Source of the DNA: Bacteroidota bacterium
GTDB taxonomy: Bacteria; Bacteroidota; Ignavibacteria; Kapaibacteriales; UBA2268
NCBI GenBank assembly: GCA_027371665.1
Contig: DAHXMP010000353.1
Location: 1-19,629 of the forward strand
DNA: 19,629 nucleotides
Reading direction: 5' to 3'
Part shown: positions 15,875 through 19,629 of the stretch, one piece after another
How positions within the stretch are numbered: the first letter of the stretch is position 1
Layout of the letters: each line of letters starts with the position of its first letter
Translations under genes and position numbers: made by a program
Notes under the pieces: model-generated
The model's input: the letters and a program-made list of their open reading frames with translations, nothing else
Told to the model about the DNA's origin: nothing
Databases searched by the model: none

Positions 15875-15893
15875 CATTAGTCATTAGTAATTA
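15875..15893. repeat. right arm of the perfect 19-bp inverted repeat
   Basis: CATTAGTCATTAGTAATTA is the exact reverse complement of 15495-15513. Its last three bases (15891-15893) are the TAA stop codon of the LD-carboxypeptidase gene on the minus strand, so the cassette abuts that gene exactly. Confidence 0.8.
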
Positions 15894-17000
15894 ACTAACC
15901 GCCGGTTCCAATAAAGTCAGTGTCTTCTTAGTTGCATTCAGCTCAGCTTTGACTCCCAGCGGGAGCATAATACTGTTCTCGACATGCCCGTAAGGCAAAC
16001 CGATAATTGCCGGCTTACCAAGTGATTTCACTCTCGATTCGATTACCTCCCGTATAGTATAAGACAAATCCGGGAAGAAATGAGTCTTCGTGTCGAGATT
16101 CTTCATGTATCCGACGACGATACCCTCACAATCCTGTAATTTCCCCGCAAGCCAAAGCTGGCTCAGCATTTTATCTATTTGATACGGCTCTTCCAGTGTG
16201 TCTTCAATCAGGAGTATCGCTTCTTTTGTATTTATTTCATATGGTGTGCCCAGCGAAGCTGCGAGCATACTCAGGTTCCCGCCTACAATAGTGCCTTCTG
16301 CCGTTCCGCCGAGTATTGTCTGCACTAAAGGACTCGTAATCTTAATCGGAGTAAATATCTTCTCAGAAAACAACAGTTCTTTCACTAATGGAAATCCCGC
16401 AGGCTCAAAGAACGATGATGCAATGGCACTATGAAATGTAACCATCTTACTCATAACCAGAATCGAATTAATAAGAATAGTATTGTCGCTGAACCCGGCT
16501 ATGATTTTCGGATTTTCACGGATTCTGTTGAAATCGAGCAGGGGAAGTATTCTCATAGAGCCGAAGCCGCCTCTTGCACACATAATTGCATTCACTTTTT
16601 TATCTTCAATAAAGCTCATAAATTCCTTCGCCCTCTCCTCATCCGACGCTGAGAAGTATTTGAATTTCCTTTGCCTGTCTTTTACCGTATCCCCGATAAT
16701 TACTTTGCATCCCATCTTTTGAAAGAAATTTACGGCATTGTGAAGTTCCCAAACCGTAACCGAGCTTGCCGGGGCTGTGAAAGCAATTACAGAGCCTTTC
16801 TTCAGAGCATTCGGCTTAATTATGCTGAATTCATCCCTTTTTTTATTTGTCATTCTGAGCGAAGCCGAAGAATCTAAAGTGCGATTTTGCATTTTATTTG
16901 ATACAGTATCCTGCAACTGTCTGTTAAATGCCTTCAAAATTCCGCCGCCGAGCAGGGCAGAAGCAGTCGTAAGAGTAATAAATTTTCTTCGGTTAATCAT
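15891..17000 (-). CDS. LD-carboxypeptidase (peptidase family S66)
   Basis: A 369-residue protein. The N-terminus MINRRKFITLTTASALLGGG is Tat-like (twin Arg, hydrophobic stretch). A variable linker follows (about 30-65), then the S66 fold: GSVIAFTAPASSV, CARGGFGSMRIL, IIAGFSD with nucleophile-type Ser171, GGNLSMLAASLGTPYE, LIEDTLEEPYQID with Glu266, and GLPYGH with His339. This matches the Ser-Glu-His triad of LdcA/MccF-like enzymes, which trim the terminal D-Ala from peptidoglycan tetrapeptides. Tat export is unusual, since the classical LdcA is cytosolic; it suggests periplasmic action. Residues 42-52 (LDSSASLRMTN) are encoded by a copy of the dispersed family A repeat inserted in frame in the linker. 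The stop codon lies inside the S23-cassette inverted repeat. Confidence 0.92.
   Translation of the reverse strand: MINRRKFITLTTASALLGGGILKAFNRQLQDTVSNKMQNRTLDSSASLRMTNKKRDEFSIIKPNALKKGSVIAFTAPASSVTVWELHNAVNFFQKMGCKVIIGDTVKDRQRKFKYFSASDEERAKEFMSFIEDKKVNAIMCARGGFGSMRILPLLDFNRIRENPKIIAGFSDNTILINSILVMSKMVTFHSAIASSFFEPAGFPLVKELLFSEKIFTPIKITSPLVQTILGGTAEGTIVGGNLSMLAASLGTPYEINTKEAILLIEDTLEEPYQIDKMLSQLWLAGKLQDCEGIVVGYMKNLDTKTHFFPDLSYTIREVIESRVKSLGKPAIIGLPYGHVENSIMLPLGVKAELNATKKTLTLLEPAVS
16849..16875 (+). repeat. family A repeat, copy 2, inside the LD-carboxypeptidase coding region
   Basis: Core CTGAGCGAAGCCGAAG with GTCATT before and AATCT after. It matches the intergenic copies at 12012-12037, 17029-17054 and 17422-17447 except for a few bases. 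Here it is translated in the carboxypeptidase linker between the Tat-like signal and the catalytic domain. Confidence 0.75.
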
Positions 17001-17028
17001 CTCTTATTGAATCAATAGAAAATATATT

Positions 17029-17095
17029 GTCAAACTGAGCGTAGTCGAAGTATGAAAGCCATATATTATTTGGTCTTCGACTTCGCTCATACTGA
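17029..17095. repeat. inverted pair of family A repeats upstream of the LD-carboxypeptidase gene
   Basis: GTCAAACTGAGCGTAGTCGAAG starts the forward copy (17029-17054), and the reverse copy lies at 17074-17095. TGAGCGTAGTCGAAG (17036-17050) pairs with CTTCGACTTCGCTCA (17075-17089) with one mismatch over 15 bp and a 24-nt loop. The pair sits 28-95 nt upstream of the carboxypeptidase start, so it could form a hairpin in its leader. Confidence 0.65.
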
Positions 17096-17239
17096 TATTA
17101 TGTGTAAATAGTAAATAATTAAAAAAAACATAAAATATCAAATTCAATTTACCAAAGTTCGTGCCAATATGCTATCACTCATCGAACTATTCATTTGTAA
17201 TTAGTAATTAATAGCATTTTTTCTTAATTTTGAAGATTA

Positions 17240-17324
17240 GGAAAGGTGCGGGAGTGGCTTAACCGGCACGCCTGGAAAGCGTGTGTACCGAAAGGTACCG
17301 TGGGTTCGAATCCCACCCTTTCCG
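17240..17324 (+). tRNA. tRNA-Ser (anticodon GGA)
   Basis: A complete class II cloverleaf. The acceptor stem GGAAAGG (17240-17246) pairs perfectly with CCTTTCC (17317-17323) and is followed by discriminator G. The D arm is GCGGGAGTGGCTTAACCGGC. The anticodon stem CACGC/GCGTG holds the loop CTGGAAA, giving anticodon GGA, which reads UCC/UCU. The long variable arm GTACC-GAAA-GGTAC is typical of serine tRNAs. The T arm is GTGGG-TTCGAAT-CCCAC. CCA is not encoded; CTT follows the discriminator. Confidence 0.97.
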
Positions 17325-17332
17325 CTTCTTTT

Positions 17333-17366
17333 TCCCTCCTATCAAAGGGAGATTAAGGGGGTTGTA
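17333..17366 (+). repeat. dispersed CCCTCC..GGGAG repeat, family C, copy 2
   Basis: TCCCT (17333-17337) and AGGGA (17346-17350) form a small stem, followed by GATTAAGGGGGTTGT. The layout equals the copy at 14769-14800. It starts 8 nt after the tRNA end. Confidence 0.55.
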
Positions 17367-17384
17367 AAATATCACCCTTTTTTT
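17355..17384 (+). terminator. candidate intrinsic terminator after tRNA-Ser
   Basis: AAGGGGGT (17355-17362) can pair with ACCCTT (17374-17379) around an 11-nt loop, with two G bulged. The stem runs into seven T (17378-17384). The stem is imperfect and overlaps the family C repeat, so this is a modest call. Confidence 0.35.
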
Positions 17385-17421
17385 ATTTTTGTCATTTCAA
17401 TTTTTTTCGTAATTTTTCAAT

Positions 17422-17447
17422 GTCACCCTGAGCGTAGTCGAAGGGTC
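17422..17447 (+). repeat. family A repeat, copy 5
   Basis: Core CTGAGCGTAGTCGAAG with GTCACC before and GGTC after. The outer arms here are GACCCT-complementary (ACCCT...AGGGT), unlike the ATTCT...AGAAT arms of copies 1 and 2. It lies between the tRNA and the sigma-factor gene. Confidence 0.75.
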
Positions 17448-17530
17448 AGATTTTTTACAGAATATTATTTTTGAACTGTAACTTTTTTCCGTTTTAAATC
17501 ACTTCTTATATTGAATTGTGTACGGTGATA

Positions 17531-18079
17531 ATGATGGGCGATAAGAATGACGAATTTTTCATGCTTTTAGAACCGGTTTTAAATGACCTGGAGAACTTCT
17601 TATTGAGCCTGACACGAAACAGGTATTCGGCAAGGGATTTGGTAAATGAAACCGTACTCGAAGCATATAAAAATTTTGAAAATTTAAAACATAAGGAAGC
17701 ATTTTTAAGTTTCATACTCTCAATAGCGAGACGCATGTACTGGACGGCAAAAAAGAAGGAAAAGAGATTCAATTTCACGGAGCGTCAGCAATTCGACGAA
17801 CTGTATGCAAGAAACTTAAGCCCTGAAGAATTGACAGACCTTAATTTTTTGTATGATGCTCTTGAAAAAATAAACGTGGTACAAAAAGAAGCCTTCATAT
17901 TGGGAACAATCATGGGATTGAGTCATAAAGAAATTGCAAAGATTCAAAACACGACAATAGCTAATGTTAAAGTCAGAATTTTCAGAGCAAAACGCGAATT
18001 GCGAAAAATATTTCAAAATGAAAAAACTGAACAATCGGAAAATACACCAAAATTTGCAAAAATCGGGGAGCTAATATGA
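17531..18079 (+). CDS. ECF-type RNA polymerase sigma factor
   Basis: About 182 residues from ATG 17531. ATG 17534, GTG 17525 and TTG 17516 are alternative starts; GGTG at 17524-17527 is the best Shine-Dalgarno for the two ATGs. Region 2 covers residues ~15-70: FLLSLTRNRYSARDLVNETV, then EAYKNFENLKHKEAFLSFIL and SIARRMYWTAKKKEKR. Region 4 follows near the end, with VVQKEAFILGTIMGLSHKEI and AKIQNTTIANVKVRIFRAKR forming the HTH that reads the -35 element. No region 3 is present, as expected for ECF sigma factors. The next gene overlaps by ATGA, the standard place for a cognate anti-sigma factor. The regulon is unknown. Confidence 0.92.
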   Translation: MMGDKNDEFFMLLEPVLNDLENFLLSLTRNRYSARDLVNETVLEAYKNFENLKHKEAFLSFILSIARRMYWTAKKKEKRFNFTERQQFDELYARNLSPEELTDLNFLYDALEKINVVQKEAFILGTIMGLSHKEIAKIQNTTIANVKVRIFRAKRELRKIFQNEKTEQSENTPKFAKIGELI

Positions 18080-19050
18080 AAGAATTTGAACAAGCAATCG
18101 AAACAGCTCAAAGAATCAGGAACGAAAAGCCATTGACAAATACTGATGAACTAAAGGTTTTAATCAATAACAATACAGAAACGAGCAATAACAAATTTGA
18201 TTCCAAACCCTGGTGGAGAAACAGAATAACGGCGGTTACTTCTTCATTATTTCTTCTTTCTTTAGGCTCAATTTATAATTGTAATATTCATCAAAATTCT
18301 TCAGGAAAAGAAAAACAAATTATTTATGAAAAAGAAAATGGTAAAACTGCCATTTCATCAGGACAGACGGCAAACAACAAAAAAACTAATAGAAAAATAG
18401 TTGAAGATAATTCTTATATACAAATACATCAAACTAATAACCGGCACCTTACTTTTTCATTGTTTCACCGTACTAATAATTTTAATTTAGTTAAAAATAC
18501 ATCATCAATCCGGAAGCTGCCGTACAATGAAAATGTAATTCATATCCCTATTTTGTTTAAGGATGACAAACCGTTGGGCATCATTGTTGGCGTGAGCGGT
18601 ATAAAAACCTGGGACATACCAAAGGGAATACTGCCTTCACTATATTATGCACCTTTGAATAACGTTTGTTTTTCGCTTTATTATGATATTTCGGAACATT
18701 TAAGATTAGGTGCTGAATTTAGGCAGGAGACTTTTTATAATAAATTCACCGGTATTAAGCCGGATAAATTCGTTTTAGTTTACCAGCAGTCGAATTTAAA
18801 TTCTTACGGAGCGAAAATAATTTATTATCCGTTAAAGAAAAGATTATTCAATCCTTACGGAGGCTTAATCCTGGCATACAATCCCGCCGGGTTTATTGCA
18901 AGGCCTAATGCCGGTATTGACTATCAGCCCGCTACCGACTTAGCTTTTACGCTTGGAGTTGAATACAGCTATTACTGGTTCAATCATCAGAACAACATTT
19001 TCTATACATCGAAAATCGGTATATTTTATGGTATAACAAAGAAATTCTAA
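18076..19050 (+). CDS. probable anti-sigma protein fused to a C-terminal outer-membrane beta-barrel-like domain
   Basis: A 324-residue protein. Residues 1-50 are polar and helical, presumably cytosolic and able to bind the sigma factor. Residues 51-68 (TAVTSSLFLLSLGSIYNC) form one TM segment. Residues 69-165 are a Lys/Asn/Thr/Ser-rich linker without fold signals. Residues 166-324 show alternating hydrophobic strands ending in aromatic residues: LGIIVGVSGIKTW, NVCFSLYYDIS, LRLGAEFRQETFY, NSYGAKIIYYPL, FNPYGGLILAYN and LAFTLGVEYSYYW. The last strand is KIGIFYGITKKF with terminal Phe, a typical outer-membrane barrel end. It overlaps the sigma gene by 4 nt. This resembles Bacteroidota proteins pairing an anti-sigma-like N-terminus with an OMP_b-brl domain. 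Both the sigma binding and the barrel are inferred. Confidence 0.7.
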   Translation: MKEFEQAIETAQRIRNEKPLTNTDELKVLINNNTETSNNKFDSKPWWRNRITAVTSSLFLLSLGSIYNCNIHQNSSGKEKQIIYEKENGKTAISSGQTANNKKTNRKIVEDNSYIQIHQTNNRHLTFSLFHRTNNFNLVKNTSSIRKLPYNENVIHIPILFKDDKPLGIIVGVSGIKTWDIPKGILPSLYYAPLNNVCFSLYYDISEHLRLGAEFRQETFYNKFTGIKPDKFVLVYQQSNLNSYGAKIIYYPLKKRLFNPYGGLILAYNPAGFIARPNAGIDYQPATDLAFTLGVEYSYYWFNHQNNIFYTSKIGIFYGITKKF

Positions 19051-19094
19051 GATAGATTATTAATTTTTTTATTCATAAATTGAAGGAGGCAGGT

Positions 19095-19160
19095 GTGAAA
19101 GCAGGTTTAAAGAGCAATAAAAGGGACCCGGTAATAGTGCAGAAGTGCATTGAGCTTTAG
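19095..19160 (+). CDS. possible 21-residue mini-ORF with strong ribosome-binding site
   Basis: AAGGAGG (19083-19089) lies 5 nt before a GTG codon that opens a 21-codon frame (MKAGLKSNKRDPVIVQKCIE plus Leu) ended by TAG. The peptide is basic with a single Cys. The Shine-Dalgarno is one of the best in the window, but the frame is very short and could be a leader or chance. No homology is recognised. Confidence 0.35.
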   Translation: MKAGLKSNKRDPVIVQKCIEL

Positions 19161-19170
19161 AGAAAAAACA

Positions 19171-19201
19171 GAGCCGGCCGCCGATTGCTCAACGCCGGCT
19201 C
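19171..19201 (+). ncRNA. perfect 8-bp GC-rich hairpin, possible RNA element
   Basis: GAGCCGGC (19171-19178) and GCCGGCTC (19194-19201) pair exactly around a 15-nt loop. It starts 10 nt after the mini-ORF stop. In this AT-rich genome such a stem is notable. It might be part of an attenuator or a small RNA ahead of the secreted-protein gene. Confidence 0.35.
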
Positions 19202-19278
19202 GCAGCATTAAGGCTGTTATCTGCACCATGAAGTTTTAAGCGACATAATGATGCGGATGTAAGAGCAAAATTATTAAA

Positions 19279-19286
19279 TAATTTTG
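19279..19286 (+). promoter_or_regulatory. candidate Bacteroidota-type -7 element
   Basis: TAATTTTG matches the TAnnTTTG -7 consensus of Bacteroidota sigma-ABfr promoters. It lies 27 nt before the ATG of the small secreted protein. No clear -33 TTTG is seen, so support is weak. Confidence 0.25.
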
Positions 19287-19300
19287 TTTAAATAAAATTT

Positions 19301-19306
19301 AAGGAG
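19301..19306 (+). promoter_or_regulatory. strong ribosome-binding site of the small secreted protein
   Basis: AAGGAG lies 7 nt upstream of ATG 19314. Most genes in the window have weak or no Shine-Dalgarno, so this marks the start firmly and suggests high expression. Confidence 0.7.
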
Positions 19307-19313
19307 ATTTAAG

Positions 19314-19598
19314 ATGAAAACATTGAAATTTAAAATCATTGCCATTGCATTAATATTTTTGGGATCAAGCTTTGTTTTTGCTTCATTTTATGGCGGTAAT
19401 TGGGTTAGCGATGATGGTTCAACTTTTTGTGATGGTTGCCCCACATCTGTTGTTTGGTCTGGTCCTGATGATGTCTCAATTTCATGTGATGATGAAATAG
19501 ATGTATGTTGGGAAATTACTGGTCTTGGTTTATGGATAAATGATATTATGGTAGCACCAATTCCAAATCCAACTACCCATGAATTATCAAGGATTTGA
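19314..19598 (+). CDS. small secreted four-cysteine protein of unknown function
   Basis: A 94-residue protein. Residues 1-23 are a clean signal peptide (KFKIIAIALIFLGSSFVFA). The mature part is acidic and rich in Trp, Gly and Asp. It has a CDGC pair (Cys39/Cys42) and Cys58 and Cys65, enough for two disulfides or a metal site. No family is recognised. It is preceded by a strong Shine-Dalgarno and a GC-rich RNA-like stretch, downstream of the sigma/anti-sigma pair, so it may be a target or component of that system (inference). The stop TGA is at 19596-19598; the remaining 31 bases hold nothing recognisable. Confidence 0.72.
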   Translation: MKTLKFKIIAIALIFLGSSFVFASFYGGNWVSDDGSTFCDGCPTSVVWSGPDDVSISCDDEIDVCWEITGLGLWINDIMVAPIPNPTTHELSRI

Positions 19599-19629
19599 TT
19601 TCTAATGAAACACAGCATATATTTCAAAA

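Larger units (their letters stand above)
19051..19313. other. gap with a GC-rich, potentially structured RNA segment
   Basis: Bases 19081-19260 are clearly richer in G+C than their surroundings and hold a strong Shine-Dalgarno, a mini-ORF and a perfect 8-bp GC-rich hairpin. They are followed by GCAG...CTGC pairing (19202-19226) and an AT-rich stretch before the next gene. No T-run follows the hairpin, so a simple terminator is unlikely. No known riboswitch class was recognised. Confidence 0.4.

Noticed and set aside
16198..17010. Plus-strand ORFs opposite the LD-carboxypeptidase
   Set aside because: They are shadows of the catalytic-domain coding sequence; the HSERSRRI ending is the repeat read in another frame.
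17156..17188. AGTTCG/CGAACT 6-bp inverted repeat upstream of tRNA-Ser
   Set aside because: The stem is too short with a 21-nt loop to separate from chance in this sequence.
17240..17324. tRNA-Ser considered as an integration (att) site
   Set aside because: No integrase and no duplicated tRNA 3' end are visible on either side.
11681..17447. Repeats considered as a CRISPR array
   Set aside because: Copies are spread over kilobases in both orientations with no regular spacers and no cas genes.
17283..17474. 63-codon ORF starting inside tRNA-Ser
   Set aside because: It begins in the tRNA and passes through family C and A repeats, so it is not a gene.
19171..19201. Hairpin considered as a rho-independent terminator of the sigma operon
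   Set aside because: The stem is strong but no T-run follows and it lies 120 nt beyond the stop, so it is listed as a possible RNA element instead.

Overview
The window looks like a chromosomal segment of an AT-rich bacterium of the Bacteroidota/Chlorobiota (FCB) group, most likely an Ignavibacteria-like lineage. This is inferred from four things: a blue-copper protein with a C-terminal type IX secretion (T9SS) sorting tail, the DUF4159-DUF4175 gene pair beside rsmG, an ECF sigma factor followed by an anti-sigma-like outer-membrane protein, and gene gaps full of short dispersed repeats. No rRNA, prophage or CRISPR array is present. One tRNA is present, tRNA-Ser(GGA).

Layout. (1) Bases 3-4934: an RND efflux operon with the 3' end of the periplasmic adaptor, a 1031-residue HAE-1-like permease (TTG start) and a TolC-type outer-membrane factor overlapping it by 4 nt. 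(2) 5281-5981: a toxin-antitoxin-like pair, an excisionase-type HTH protein plus a PIN-domain protein, converging on a short family-2 glycosyltransferase (5971-6609, minus). (3) 6694-11680: rsmG, a secreted DUF4159 protein and a giant DUF4175 coiled-coil membrane protein. (4) 11681-12067: a repeat-rich stretch with no gene. (5) 12068-12682 (minus): the plastocyanin-like T9SS cargo. (6) 13153-14648: a PspC-domain protein and a LiaF-like 'toast-rack' membrane protein, probably an envelope-stress pair. (7) 14848-17000 (minus): nadD, a broken four-helix-bundle (S23/IVP-type) gene inside a perfect 19-bp inverted repeat, and a Tat-type LD-carboxypeptidase. (8) 17240-17324: tRNA-Ser. (9) 17531-19598: ECF sigma factor, a single-TM protein with a predicted C-terminal beta-barrel, a GC-rich potentially structured stretch with a 21-codon mini-ORF, and a small secreted four-cysteine protein.

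How it fits together. Much of the window concerns the cell envelope: tripartite export, envelope-stress proteins, peptidoglycan trimming, a secreted copper protein and a sigma/anti-sigma unit. The most promising system is the last block. There one protein appears to join an inner-membrane anti-sigma segment to an outer-membrane beta-barrel, next to a possible RNA element and a tiny secreted Cys protein. The second is the mobile-looking repeat landscape: at least four short repeat families, one copy translated in frame inside the LD-carboxypeptidase, and a dead S23-type cassette bounded by inverted repeats that abut a neighbouring stop codon.
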